Origin: Montifringilla adamsi
Lineage: Eukaryota > Chordata > Aves > Passeriformes > Passeridae
Direction of reading: 5' to 3'
Length of the DNA stretch: 64,000 bases
NCBI GenBank assembly: GCA_017590115.1
Contig: JAGGNK010012114.1
Coordinates: 185,871-249,870, forward strand
Below the pieces are notes generated by a model that did not search any database, was not told where the DNA came from, and saw only the letters and a list, made by a program, of their open reading frames with translations. Both the position numbers and the translations under genes were made by a program. Shown piece after piece: positions 1 to 11,594 of this stretch (its first letter is position 1; every line of letters starts with the position of its first letter).

Positions 1-582
1 ACAATGTTTGAAGAAGAAGTTTCTTCTCTCTTGTCTTGTATTTACAGTTTCCCTGTGTTCATAAAATAGTTTGATGCTACAGAGCTATGAACAAATTACA
101 CTGCTTTTAATAGAGCCATTTATCTGCTTTAGAGAAGATTAACATGCAACCCCTGGAGACATTTCTCAGCTAATAAGAATAAAATGAATGCTACTTGAGC
201 ACCTGTAATCAAATTACTTTTTATTCCCTAAACCCTGACAGACTCTGCAAGTCTTGTAGTTTCTTAGGTGGGTGTTTTATGGACCCTGGTAGCATACTGC
301 TGGGATTTTTCCTTTCTGTCCTCTCATATTTTGCCCACTCACCAGCCACCATTTCTTGAGAGAAAAGTGCACCAACCACCCAACCAGAAGACTCCTCTCA
401 GGATGAAATTCCCAGCATTTTGGAGGGATGAAGCACCCCACCAGCCATTCCTCTATAGGTGTCACAGCCCAGTCTGAAGTGCTGGTGGAAAAAGGGCCAA
501 ATCATTTTGTATCCTGTTGAGGAATGCTGCTACTGCAGGTTTGATTGTCCCCAGACAGCTGTCACAGCAAGACTGCTGCACC
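1..582. other. unique sequence, no gene recognised
   Basis: This is AT-rich sequence with no repeat family I recognise. Two short antiparallel ORFs (about 60-70 codons) overlap at 268-477 but have no recognisable motif and look like chance frames. Confidence 0.6.
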
Positions 583-718
583 TACAAAAACCAAAACAAA
601 TACCAAAACACTAACAAAAACAACAACAAAAACCAAAAACAAACAAACAAGGAAAAACAAAAACAAAAACCCAGAAAAACAAAAACAAAAAATCCCACCC
701 AAACCAACCAAACAAAAG
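583..718. repeat. A-rich (CAAAA)n-like low-complexity tract
   Basis: About 136 bases are almost entirely A and C in irregular CAAAA/CAAA units, with nearly no T. The ORFs across it encode Lys/Asn/Thr/Gln runs, or Phe/Val/Leu runs in antisense, which are composition artefacts. It could be an expanded poly-A tail of a retrotransposed copy, but no element body is recognisable just upstream. Confidence 0.85.
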
Positions 719-2910
719 GTTAAATTAAGGAAAGAAAAAAATTCCACTTGAGCATAGCAAAGTCTCTCAGTTCAAATGAAAAGCAATGTGTAAAACTAAT
801 TTTGTTCAATATAAATTGGTTTTCAAGAATAATATTGGGCTCAAATTTAGTCTTATGTTTTCAGACAGAATTCAGTAATTTTAACTCAAAATACTTGAAA
901 TAGGTAATCTGAGCTTGTTATATGTATATTTAAAAATTAAATGGAGCTTCCTTGTATAGCTCTGTTGAACATTTCTATTATCTCTACATGAGGAGGTTTG
1001 GTTTTGTCTCAGGATACCAAAATGACCTAGCAATGATAGAGAGATCCCTTTTTCAGATTGGGAAACAGAAGTTATGTTTCTGCACAAAATTCATGGGTTC
1101 TTCAAGCTGGAAGCCCATTTGGATTTATTCTTGTCCCTCTGAAAATGAATTAATTTAATTAATTTTATATTTTTATTAACATTATTACCAATAAATTCAA
1201 ATCTTTTATTCTCATCTCACACTCTGTAATCTCTCAGCATGGGACTCCCTAGCACACTGTCTTCACAATGTCAATCACACATGCATCTCAGGTGATACTG
1301 ATCAGAAAGATTTCAGTGAAAAGGACTTCTCTAGGCATCTCTGCATTTTGTAAGGATAACCCCTCATGGGCTGTTTAGAAGAAAGAGAAAAGGTTGTTTT
1401 CTAGGTGTGGGTCTTATAAACTAGCTTTGAATTTAGTCCACATGAAATCTGAAAATCTACTCCCATTCCCTACAGTAGAAGTTACATGCCTCACCTGTCT
1501 GGAAAATGATAGTGTAAAGCAGGAATTAACAAATCCCAAACAAGATACCTGCAAATCATCTCAATACCAAAACCCTTCAGCAGTCTGTCCTATTTCCACT
1601 TCTTAGACATGCTTTATATCTCCTTTTCTACCTGAATTCATTAGACAAAATATCTGATGAAACACTGGCTAACTTGCCATCTAGATTTTTTTCCCTTCTT
1701 ATAATTATTTGCTAACTTTTTTATCTTTTCTAAAATTTAAGATGTATCCTGTACAGTGAGCATGAGTCAGAGCATGTTACCAGCAATGAGCTCATTTGCA
1801 TAACAATGCATCAATATCTTACTGGCTCTTGAAAACAGATGAGTCCACACTCGTGTCAAAAGCAAAAGGGGTCCTACAGTGAGGGCCCTTTTGATGGGAA
1901 GATGCGGGAAATCTTTGCTTGGAGTTTTTGTCTTTTTTTTAATGGAAAAAAAAAATCTTCCTTTTTATTTTCCTACTATTTTTAGCTATCTTGAGTTCAT
2001 TTTCTCATACTCTGGGTACTGCAAGGTCATACAAAACAAAGGGTAAAAATCTTGCATGGTCTTCATTCGGATTGAAATAATAATAATAGTAGTTCGTGAA
2101 AGCACATGCTCAGTCCTAGAAAGTCCTTTAATGATTTCATGATGTAATAGTGGTGAACATCAATGAACATCTATGAACATCAAAATATATGAACCTGTTA
2201 ATAACTCTTGAAAGTTTATTTTACATAATTTAATTGAAGCTTAAATGTACTTGATGAGTCACCTGTGGTATTGAAAACCTAGAGGAAATAGTGTTACCAA
2301 TTTATACAGGAATAGAAGCGTTATCAAAATTTGACAATTTTTTTCTGCTGTTAGGTGAAGTTCTGCAGTGGAAAAACCAAATGTGTTGCCAGCTACCTCT
2401 TTACAGCATCCAGAAATTTTATTTTGCTGATACTGAGATTTCCTTTATAGCAGAAACAAAAGCCATTGGGCACAACCTTAACTAATTATTGTCAAATGCA
2501 AGAATCTGCACCTAAACCCATATTTTTACATGCTTGCTTAAACAGAATATTTATCTTTGCAAATTTTATGTAAGATGTGTGGCATTTAAGGTACCTTTAC
2601 TGAAGAAGATCTTTACATCTTGGCACGTGTGTATCCAAAGGAATATCTGGTTACTATAAATTCTTGTAATTTAACACACACCATTGTGACATTTGATTTC
2701 AGTGATTAGTTTTCCAGATGCTTAATGTTGAAGTGACAAGGGTTTTCCTTATCAAAAGCACACATTATTTCCTGGAAGCCATAACCTTCCCATTATATTT
2801 GTCATACAGGTGGCTTAATTAAAATTTATTTTAAAAGTATCTATGTGTATGTTCTGTGTCTTCTCTCCCCCTGTGCAAATGAGTACCATGCTGTCATGTC
2901 TTTCCTTTAG
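719..2910. other. AT-rich unique sequence, no gene recognised
   Basis: There is no repeat-family signature, and all ORFs are 70 codons or shorter. Short homopolymer runs occur, for example T/A runs around 1930-1956. Nothing supports an exon apart from the candidate that begins at 2911. Confidence 0.55.
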
Positions 2911-2994
2911 GATTTTGCTGAGGACAATGAAACGGAATAAACCACATTAGTGAGGTGCCAGTCAACCAAAGGAATTAATTGCTCCATACCTAGA
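2911..2994 (+). other. candidate cryptic/noncoding exon bounded by splice consensus
   Basis: The segment is preceded by a pyrimidine stretch ending TTTCCTTTAG and followed by the strong donor GTAAGTA. The 84-nt interior has stops in all three plus frames (the first frame stops after nine codons), so it is not an internal coding exon. It could be a UTR or lncRNA exon, a last coding segment, or a chance match. There is no branch-point or expression evidence. Confidence 0.2.
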
Positions 2995-4184
2995 GTAAGT
3001 AAACTGGCACGCTCTCTTCCTTCCCTCATGTTCTTCCAGAACAAGAACTTCTGAATGCAGGGCTGTCTGATTGACCTCTAACCAAGCTCTGCTCCACAAC
3101 CAGAAGTTGCAGTGTAGCATCATCATTCTTTAACTATTTTTACTTACACATACCACTTCTGTCTATTTCTTACCCTCTATGGCTTTTCACTTTTCACCTC
3201 ACATTGGTCAATTGTTTATTCTATTTTGATTTTCACAGTATTTTACTTAGACCTTTCTTTGTTTCTCCAGTTCCCCCATCAAACATGTTAAAATTAGGGG
3301 ATAAAGTAAAAGTCATTGTGATTTAATGAGTTTTTAAAGTCAAATATTTAAACTCATATTTTAACATATATCTAACAAGATATACAAAAAATTAAATTTA
3401 TTTTTACATTTAAATTATAAGCATAATTTAAAGTTTTAAGAGGATTAAGCATGCTAATTACATATTCTTTGTCCTTTCTCTGTATTAGTTTAAATGCAGA
3501 AGAGATTCAAAACATTTTTTTTCTAGTTGTGCCAGGTTCCCTCATCATCACCTTTATAATCTGTGAAATGCAACCAGATGAGAAAAAAGAGGCTTACCTT
3601 TTTAGTTGAAACTCTAGGAAAGACTCTAGACTCTCATCTAGGAGCCTGATAACAGCTGTATTTCAGATCCAGGTGAAAAAGGGCTATTGAAACTTAATTG
3701 TGCAAGAATTGTAGGATTCAGTGGACTGCAATAATCATACTTACCAGATGTAGGAGGGGGATAGCACCAGAGAAAGACAGGGATGGCCTCTTGCCTTGAA
3801 GTATACACCAGCACTATTAAAACATTCTATATCATTGTGTGACCAGTGTGAGACAACATGATGGCAAGTCAGCAACTAAGATAATTTGCTTTTCCCCAAA
3901 ATGTGAGAGAATAAAAATATATATTAAAAAATAAAACAACAAATTAAGCAGTGACATACACAATATTCATGCTGTGGAATATCGAATAGCTTAACCTGAG
4001 GTGTACCAAATTCTGATGTGGTTTTTTAGAACACATTTTAAATAGATTATTTATTCACTGTCACGTTCTAATACAAATACCCACGTCAAATGCAAATTTT
4101 CACATTTTTAAGTTAGTGTAAGGGGTCAAGAAGTATCTATCTAAAATCAAAATCAGTAAATTATCTCTAGCAATATTAATGTTG
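2995..4184. other. AT-rich unique sequence, no gene recognised
   Basis: Very AT-rich, especially 3330-3440. No ORF, RNA gene or repeat family is recognisable. Confidence 0.55.
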
Positions 4185-4247
4185 TATTCTTCTGATATTT
4201 CTTTCTGTGAAAGAAATATTCTTCTGACATTTCCTTTTGTGAAAGAA
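4185..4247. repeat. two-copy tandem duplication, about 32-bp unit
   Basis: Two adjacent copies start TATTCTTCTGA and end GTGAAAGAA, at 4185-4216 and 4217-4247. They differ by a few substitutions. This is a small local duplication with no coding potential. Confidence 0.8.
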
Positions 4248-4936
4248 TCAGAAATTTTAAAAGTCTTGTTGTAATGCCTTGTCTCAAGGGACTCAACAGG
4301 AAAAGCAATTTCTTGTTTTTCAGTGGATCTTCAGTTGAAACTACCTAACAAATGAAAAAATAGTGGTCCATATTTGCTAAATCTTGATCCATGTTGAGAA
4401 AAATTTGAATTACTTTGTTGCTGTGCTATATCTGATTAAAAAAATTCTTGAAAGTATTCTGAGCCTTACTTAGTGGGTGTTCTGACTGGAAAACTTTGAA
4501 AACTTCACCTCTACACAGTGCTTGAACAGGGCACAGATTTGGTGTGAACAGTGAGATGACTTCCCTCAGTGATGACTAGTGAGTAGGGGACATCTCTGAG
4601 GGCTCACACTTTGAATGAAGGCCATGTGGGTGTCATTTAGAGGTGTTGAATCTTATCCAACATATGCAAAAATGTGTGATGAAAGCTATCCCAGCAGATT
4701 TTAGCCTGCATTTGATAAAAACATGTTGCTAAGTAATTATTTCTGAGAAAGCAGATATTTCCCTTGGGAATTTGGAAGCCTGTTGTAATGTACATTGCTG
4801 TATTGCCTAAAGCACTCAATGGGCATTTCAGGTGGGGCAAGGATAATTCCTCTCATGGCAGGAGATTGCTTTTCCTCTAGTTGTGATAAAGAGATGATGT
4901 TTCAAGGGACTTCTTATCCTTTTTTTCTTTCCTTAG

Positions 4937-5021
4937 GTTGTGAATAATTCTATGCAAATTGAGAAGTCATTCTCCACCACAGCACCAGTTCCTGCCACAT
5001 GTTTGTACTGGATAAATGCAG
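4937..5021 (+). other. candidate cryptic exon, one frame open
   Basis: A polypyrimidine run ends CCTTAG directly before 4937, and GTATGG follows 5021. The 85-nt interior is open in only one frame (about 28 codons, starting VVNNSMQIEK); the other two frames stop at once. I do not recognise the peptide. The splice consensus on both sides is good, but such pairs arise by chance in 64 kb. Together with the segment at 2911-2994 it could belong to an unannotated plus-strand transcript. Confidence 0.22.
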
Positions 5022-5583
5022 GTATGGGTTTGCTCAAATACATATGTTTGTGTGTCATCACAAGACATTTTCTTCTAAGCCTATAGATGTGGCCAGAAAT
5101 AAATAATTTTTTTAGGTCATTCAGATATATGGATTGTAGTTCTAATCATATCTCTCTCTCTTGCCAACTCTCTTCCACTCCCTCTTCCCTTACCTTTATT
5201 TTTGATTTTGTTAGTCCTTCCAGCTCAGCCATTTGCACTGTTTCTGTAGATAGATGAAAGTCTCACACATCTGCCATATGGGCAAGTGATGTACTAGCCT
5301 ATCAAAGCCTTCTTTGGCTTTAATGGAAACTCAGCAAGTTCAATTCCTACTTTGGCAGAATTGGTTGGTGTGGTACCATGGCAGGGTGATGTGACTAAAT
5401 ATCTGCTTTTTTAACATCCTCACACATGAATTTTAATTGCTCCCTAGCTGGCTAGGGATCATACTTGGCCCCTCTACAGAGCCTGTGGCATTCCAGCTAC
5501 AGACTTCTACTCCAGAATGGATTTGGCATCTCTTCTGAGTGTGTCTCTGTTCCCACTGAAGTACATCTATCTCTCTGTTATGT
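5022..5583. other. unique sequence, no gene recognised
   Basis: No repeat or coding signature seen. An antisense ORF at the right end (about 5433-5639) simply reads through the CA repeat as Val/Cys. Confidence 0.55.
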
Positions 5584-5584
<1 letters not shown>

Positions 5585-5628
<44 letters not shown>

Positions 5629-5653
5629 TACACACACACACATATATATATAT
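5585..5653. repeat. compound (CA)n/(TA)n microsatellite
   Basis: A pure CA run of about 19 units is followed by an interrupted CA stretch and then (TA)6 ending at 5653. The purity of the first run suggests a length-polymorphic locus. Confidence 0.95.
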
Positions 5654-6163
5654 TGTACTCTTTTGTACAGATACTTTATCTTAATAACATCAATGTGTTG
5701 AGGAAGCAGATGGAGTTCCTCCTATGGTATCTGTTTATTCTGACAGAAAGATAGAAGTGAGACCTTCATCATAAATGTCTTGTATTTTTTATAAAGCTAG
5801 AAAGTAAACCTCGATGGTTTATTTCCCCTCAAATTTTTCTAGTCTCTACCTTGAAGGCAACACATATTTTCTTTGATTAATGCACATTATCAGACTAAGT
5901 ATCCTTCATTCTTGTTCAGCTGCCATATTTTTGGGCTGCAAAAATGTTCTTCAGTCAGCCATGTACATAAGGCACGGAAGATGGGACTTGAATACTAGCT
6001 GTTCTGTCATGACAGGACAAACCATACAAATCTGTTTCAAAGACTTTCCAGTGATGAATATTTGACTATCTCCCCACTCAATTGGTTCTAGAATCTCCTT
6101 TCCTTATCCCTAGGAAATTTTTCCTAATCTAATTTTCTTCGTCATGCAATTTAAGTGCATTAA

Positions 6164-6215
6164 GTTCTAACTGCAGTGGCAGTTAGAACAAGTGCACTTG
6201 CTCTAACTGCCACTG
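6164..6215. repeat. two overlapping palindromes
   Basis: First hairpin: arms of 11 bp at 6164-6174 and 6179-6189 with a 4-nt loop. Second palindrome: 42 bp (6174-6215), perfectly self-complementary except for one A/C pair (6188/6201), with the core CAAGTGCACTTG. The middle copy of the CTAACTGC-type word serves as an arm of both structures. No transposon family is recognised around it. Confidence 0.9.
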
Positions 6216-6589
6216 ATGTGGAGAACAAGGTATTCTCCTCTTCCTTTATCTACCTTTTTCTGATATATTTGAACAGTGCTACTACATTCCCCTATCAATT
6301 TTATCTTTGAGACATGCAATGCCAGTTCATTTAATCCTTCGCTATGGGTCATGTTTTCTATACAACTGATTATTTCCAGTTTCTCTCCTCTGATCTTTTC
6401 AACCTTTTTCCCTTTAAGACTGTTCTTTTGGATTTCCTTTCTTCCACATCTCACCACGCACTCCAGACTCTGACATACACACATATGTAGGTGTGTCTCC
6501 TATGCCTATATATGCCTCCTCCTATGAGGAGCCTGAGGAAGCTGGATATGCTTGACCAAGATAAGAAAAGGCTGGAGGGAAATAGTTAA

Positions 6590-7095
6590 CAGAATCACAG
6601 AATGGGTTAGATTGGAAAGGACCACAGTCGGCCATCTAGTCCAACCTCCCCGCTCAAGCAAGGCCTAAAACACATTGCACAAGATTGTCTCCAGGTTTTC
6701 TTGAATACCTCCAGACAGGGAGAATCCACAACCTCTGGGAAAGCTGTTTCAGTGCTCAGTCACTTCACAGTAAAGTTCTTCCCCATGTTCAGGTGGAACT
6801 TTTGTGCATTGGTTTCTGCCCATTGCCTCTTGTCCTATTCCTTGGCACCACCAAGCAGAGTCTGGCTCCATCCCCTTGACACCCTGCCCTCAGATACTCA
6901 CAGACATTGATGTGGTCCCATCTCAGTCACCTCCTATCAAGGTGGAATGGACCCTGTCCCCTCAGCTTTTCCTCATAAGAGACAAACCTCCATCCCTTAA
7001 TCACTTTCACAGTCTTCTGTTGGACCCACTCCAGGAGCTCCATGGCTTTTGTACTGAGCACTTCAGAGGTGGTTGCTGTCTTCAGTGACATACCA
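6590..7095 (-). mobile_element. CR1 LINE fragment, 3' end
   Basis: Read on the minus strand, this is the 3' end of a chicken-repeat-1 non-LTR retrotransposon. The left edge is the reverse complement of the CR1 tail (agaatcacagaatgg, then ggaaaggacc and tctagtccaacc). Moving right come the 3'UTR blocks 'ttcttccccatgttcaggtggaa', with its 'cttgtcctattccttggcacc' partner, and the ORF2 C-terminal region. It is 5'-truncated near 7095, as most CR1 copies are, and encodes no usable protein. Confidence 0.93.
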
Positions 7096-7139
7096 ACATG
7101 TAGAGAAGACAAATTCTTCTAAGGTATACTGTGAACAGA

Positions 7140-7355
7140 TGAGAGACAAAGGTCACAAATTGAACCAATTGAAATTTTAATTGAACAGCTAGAGTGAGAA
7201 TGGTAAAGCATTGGAACAGAGACTCTGAGAGGCAGTGAATTATCCATTCTTGAGAATATCAAAACTCATCAGGAATTTTAACAACCTTTGATTGGAAGGC
7301 TTGACTAGATGATGTTGAGTGGATCTTTCCAGCTTAAATGATTCCATGAATCTTT
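7140..7355 (+). mobile_element. CR1 LINE fragment, 3' end (degraded)
   Basis: Plus-strand CR1 3'UTR, recognisable from 'gcattggaacag', 'gagatattcaaaactc'-like text (here gagaatatcaaaactcatc), 'gactagatgatg' and the tail 'ccagcttaaatgattccatgaat'. It is more diverged than the neighbouring minus copies. Its 5' edge is vague. It appears to belong to a different CR1 subfamily from the 3' ends at 9780 and 35560. Confidence 0.8.
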
Positions 7356-7404
7356 GTTGCCTAAAACTGATCATATTACACTGTGCTTCAGTAATGCTTA
7401 CAGA

Positions 7405-7700
7405 AATAGAATCACAGAATAACAGAACAGTTATCATTGGAAGGGACTTCTGTAGATCATTTAGTGGACCTTGGCAGGGTCACCAGGACAGCAAGTTACA
7501 CAGGAATTGGTCTAGGTGGGTTTTGAATGTCACCAGAGAGGGAGACTCCCTGGGCAATCTGTTCCAGTGCTCTGCCACCCTGAACAAAACTTTCTTCCTC
7601 ATGTTGGCATGGAAGTTCTTGTGCTTTATCTTAAGGCCATTATGCCTTGTCCTGTCTCTGGGCACCAATTAAAAGAGTCTGGCACCATTTACTGGTGTCC
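7405..7700 (-). mobile_element. CR1 LINE fragment, 3' end
   Basis: This minus-strand copy begins with the reverse-complemented tail (agaatcacagaataacag, ggaagggacttc), then 'gttttgaatgtc..agagagggagactcc', 'caatctgttccagtgctctgccaccct' and 'cttgtcctgtctctgggcacc'. It is truncated near 7700, with a possible weak extension to about 7740. The ORFs over it are decayed shadows. Confidence 0.92.
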
Positions 7701-7740
7701 TTTGCACTTTCCACATTTTCTTCACGATCCCAGATGATTC

Positions 7741-9779
7741 TGCTTCCCTGTGAACAAAGAATGGAAAAACACATCAGAGCTATATATTAAAAATTTTTAA
7801 TTTTTCGGATAATTTAAGATATTTTCCTTCATAATTGCCTTGATTTTTCTGCTTTTTAAAAAAATCCTGCAGTTTATTCACATGAATGTGTTGATTGTTG
7901 GGCTATCATATTCTGCCTTGATTTCTACCATTAGAAGGTTTATATTTTCCCAAAGCTGGGACTCGCTTGCTTCTTGAGACACATATCAATATCTTCTAAA
8001 TCATTCCTTCTAATCATATCACTCTTCCTAACACATGTCTGTTAGATCAGTTAAATCACAACTTTTATCTTAAATTACTTCTTATACATCTTCTTGATTG
8101 TTTCCTGATCTGTTTCCACTGGTACACAGAAATCACAAACACGTAACAGTGTGTTCATTCATTGAACTTACTTCCTTTATATGATGCTGCTATGAATAAC
8201 TTTATCCTTCTTGCTTTTAAGGGACTTTATCCAGAGTGTTGCAGTTTCTCCTTGCCAGTCAGTCACAGCTGAAGAGATCCTTCTCTAAAGCTAATGAATG
8301 TCACACAATATGTGTAAACCCCTTTCATGTCATAGAAACCACCCTCCAACAATGACTTATGGACCATCTTCCCAAAGTCAAGGAAACTAAAGCCCTCCTG
8401 GTGAACCATCTGTGCAACCCTGCTTTCATCTGTAGGATGAATCTGTCCTGGTTTGATCCTTTGACCCTTGATAGAAGGATTAATGAAAATACTGTCTGAA
8501 CCTCTGACTTCTTCACCCTTGCTCTGAGCCTCATTGTCACTTTTGATCCATTTAGAGGCATTCATAGCAGTATTGTTAGTATTCAGGTCTTTTGTTAAAT
8601 CACATTCACTTCAATAGTCCATGCTATTGAATAACCATATTGGAGAGTTTTTCTAAGAATTTGTCATTAGTCTCTGTGCAATAATTACCTGTCTGTGGGG
8701 ACACTGCAAGATCTTTTTTGCACACCAACACTATTGTAAGATAGTATTTTATGGTCTGAATTAGTTCATACTATGTTGATGCAAGACTCCTACATTAAAA
8801 AGCCGAGACTGACTTGTTTTCTAGTAGTTGATCCTCAGTAGTTCCTCATTGTCAATGTATGAGAGCTGGCTTGTTCATACCATGAAATATCAAGATGTGA
8901 CTGCTATGGATGAGTATCGGGGAGATTGCAAAACCTGAAAATGTCTTGATTTACTTTTGTGAAGGTGAGCATCAGGAATGAAGTCAAAACAGAGAAGTCA
9001 TAAAGTCTCCTAGGAATAATATTTTACTTAATCTTAAAATTTATTTCCTTATTTTTTAATCAATTTCTTATCTGTTTACTGACTATAGCAAGCAAATGTG
9101 GGAATGATCATGCTGATACCAAATTCTCTTCATATCCACCTATATTTGGTTAAAATGTTGACTTCAGCATGTCCTGTTCTTACTGTTTGAGGGCAACAAA
9201 AATTTTACTGTTTCAGGAAAAGACATAGCTTGTTGCAATCACCTTTACGCTGTAAGATGTTTGTGCTGTGGTTTTCTAGATACTAATTTTGCTAATATTT
9301 GTCTTTGGTATTAAATATACAGAAATAGAATGTATAAGAATTTTTCTCCACTGGTAATAATGATGATATCAGGGAGTAAGGATGGAATACTCAATTAATG
9401 ACTAAGGTTGAATTCTTTTAGGAGGACACCTGAATCAAAGGGAAGACATTTTAGTTTAAGATTTATTTTTCAGACACTTCATCAACATTTTCCAAATGAT
9501 ACAACTTATTTCAGAAGTGCCATTAGTTTTTTTAAATACTACAAAAAAGTTTTTAACTAAAATAATATAACATTTTACTCTTAGACATAGCTTTAAATGT
9601 TAAAAAATGTCTAATTTAGTCTTGAGTCAGGTAAACTTTCATTCTTTCTTAACAAAATTAAGAATCAGATAATGTATCATCCCAAAGGAAGCAGAAGAAA
9701 AGAAAATGTTCATATGTCAAAGGAAATGAACTACAGACTGTTTATAAGACGTGAATTAGGAAGGGAATACCGTTTTGGC
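7741..9779. other. unique sequence, no gene recognised
   Basis: AT-rich. The longest open frame is about 100 codons on the minus strand at 8263-8565; it has no family motif that I recognise. No RNA gene or repeat signature is evident. Confidence 0.5.
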
Positions 9780-9872
9780 TGAGAACTGTATGGCTAGAGA
9801 ATGTTACTGCTAGGTTAAAGGTTGGACTTAATGATCTTAGAGGTCTTTTCCAATCTTAATGTTTCTATGAGA
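9780..9872 (+). mobile_element. CR1 LINE, terminal 3' fragment
   Basis: A short plus-strand CR1 tail containing 'gttggacttaatgatcttagaggtcttttccaatcttaatgtttctatg', a clear match to the CR1 3' consensus layout. Only about 90 bp remain. Confidence 0.88.
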
Positions 9873-10359
9873 TGTTAGGCTATTATGTTATATTAGGGAA
9901 CAAGAATTTTTGTTAGGTTATATGATGTCTATTGAAAGAGCAACCAATTGTGCTAGGTCTAGAGGACGTAAAATAAGGAATAAATAAAACTGAAAATTAT
10001 TTTAATAGCTGAATAAGTGTTCTCAAAGAGAATACTTCTGTTGCTTCTGTAGGGCAGGAAGGAGGGATGCTGGTCACTCCAACAGGATTTGCAGGAGGGG
10101 ACAGCCAACAGATATCTATGACAAAGAACATTGCTTGCTTTGTTTTAGGTGATATTGAATAGCTGTGGAGCAGAGTTGTGGCACAGTGCTGTAGAGCAGA
10201 CACCAGGAGTTATGCTACAAACCACCAAATTGCCTTCCAGAACAAGATGGCAGCATTTTAATTTTAATTATATAGATAGTGAAAGAAGGAATTAGCTTGC
10301 ATTACTGGGGTGAAAAATTTAGTCTGATTGATTTAAACTGAATGAGGGTAGTAGACTTA

Positions 10360-10538
10360 GGTCAGATTCTCTGAAAAAAGTCTTTAATATGAGGGTGGTG
10401 ATGCACTGGAATTGCTCAGAGAAGTTTTGGATTCCCCAATCCTGCAAGTGTTTAAGGCTAGTTTGGATGGGGTTTTGATTCTACTATAGTTTGGTTTTCC
10501 TGGTCTAGTGGTTTAGTGTTCCTACCCACCATGGTGGG

Positions 10539-10576
<38 letters not shown>

Positions 10577-10607
10577 AATTAGATGACCTCTGAGGTTCTA
10601 TGACTGA
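10360..10607 (+). mobile_element. CR1 LINE 3' fragment with microsatellite inside
   Basis: Plus-strand CR1 3'UTR: 'gagggtggtgatgcactggaattgctcagagaag', 'aagtgtttaaggctagtttggatggggtttt', 'gtctagtgg', 'cctacccaccatggtggga', then a GT run, then 'tagatgacctctgaggttctatgac'. The dinucleotide repeat sits where the CR1 'ggggttggaac' block is expected, so it probably grew from within the element. Confidence 0.88.
10541..10574. repeat. (GT)17 microsatellite inside CR1
   Basis: A pure GT run of 34 bp flanked on both sides by CR1 3'UTR sequence. Its purity predicts length polymorphism. Confidence 0.95.
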
Positions 10608-11167
10608 CATTTAGGTTCTAATACTGTGAGGATGTAAGTTGCTCAAACAGGTCTAGAAGTTATTACTGACAGTTTACTAATTTAAAAATAGCTACATTCA
10701 ACACATGGAAACTTACTCATCAGCTTATGAGTTTTAAGAGATGGTACATATTTAAATGCTGATGCATTTCTTCTGAGAAAAAAAAAAAGATGAATAAATG
10801 CCAACACTCATCTTTAAATAAAATACCTGTGTGTCTTAAAGAAGAAAAATATGAGAAAAATATGAGTGGTAACTGCTATGAAAGTATAAGAGTAATTCTC
10901 CCAAACTACATATCTGGCATTAGCACAAGAAGCAGGACTGTTTATACTATAAAATAATAAAAGGTAAGTAGAAGTATCATTTAGAGTTGATCATTAAATA
11001 TTCAGCAACATATAAAAAGTATTCAAAATACACAGCAAGCAGGAGAGAGAATTGTTAAAAAATTGACTGAAATGTATTTTAAATTAAATAATTTGTGTAT
11101 AGAGATTGGATCAAAATGAAGCCTAAAAACTGCATTATTCATTACCACATGGAAATCACAGTATACC

Positions 11168-11262
11168 ACAGAATATTCCATGTTATAAGGAACATACAAG
11201 GATCATCGAGTCCAACTCAGTCTTGCACATGGCTTCATCAAGAATCACAGCATATGACTGTC
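11168..11262 (-). mobile_element. CR1 LINE, terminal 3' fragment
   Basis: Minus-strand CR1 tail: 'acagaatattcc', then 'acaaggatcatcgagtccaactc', 'ttgcacatggctt' and 'caagaatcacagcatatga'. This is the subfamily whose 3' end reads 'gatccttgtgggtcccttccaactc' on its own sense strand, also present at 35560-35943 and 50630-50790. Confidence 0.85.
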
Positions 11263-11594
11263 AGTAATAAAGTAGAGGAAGTGCTCAATAAATGTTATGT
11301 CACAATCAGCTGTTGTACATCTGATGGAGTGGACATGATAATATTTTTTCCCATTCTCTAAGTAATTCTGAAGGATCTTAAGCAGTTAAACCATCAGGTC
11401 TAAAGCATTTGAAATGTTTTAAAATATTTTAAACAAGATTGATGTAAAAAAAATATCTGGTGACCTCTGATTCTCTGGCTTTCCATATTTCTTGAAAGAC
11501 AGGAAGTTTCACAGAACTTGAATAAAGCTGATACTAAACCAATGTTTTTAATGGTGATTTTGATGCTGTGCATAATTCAAGTTTTATAAAATAA

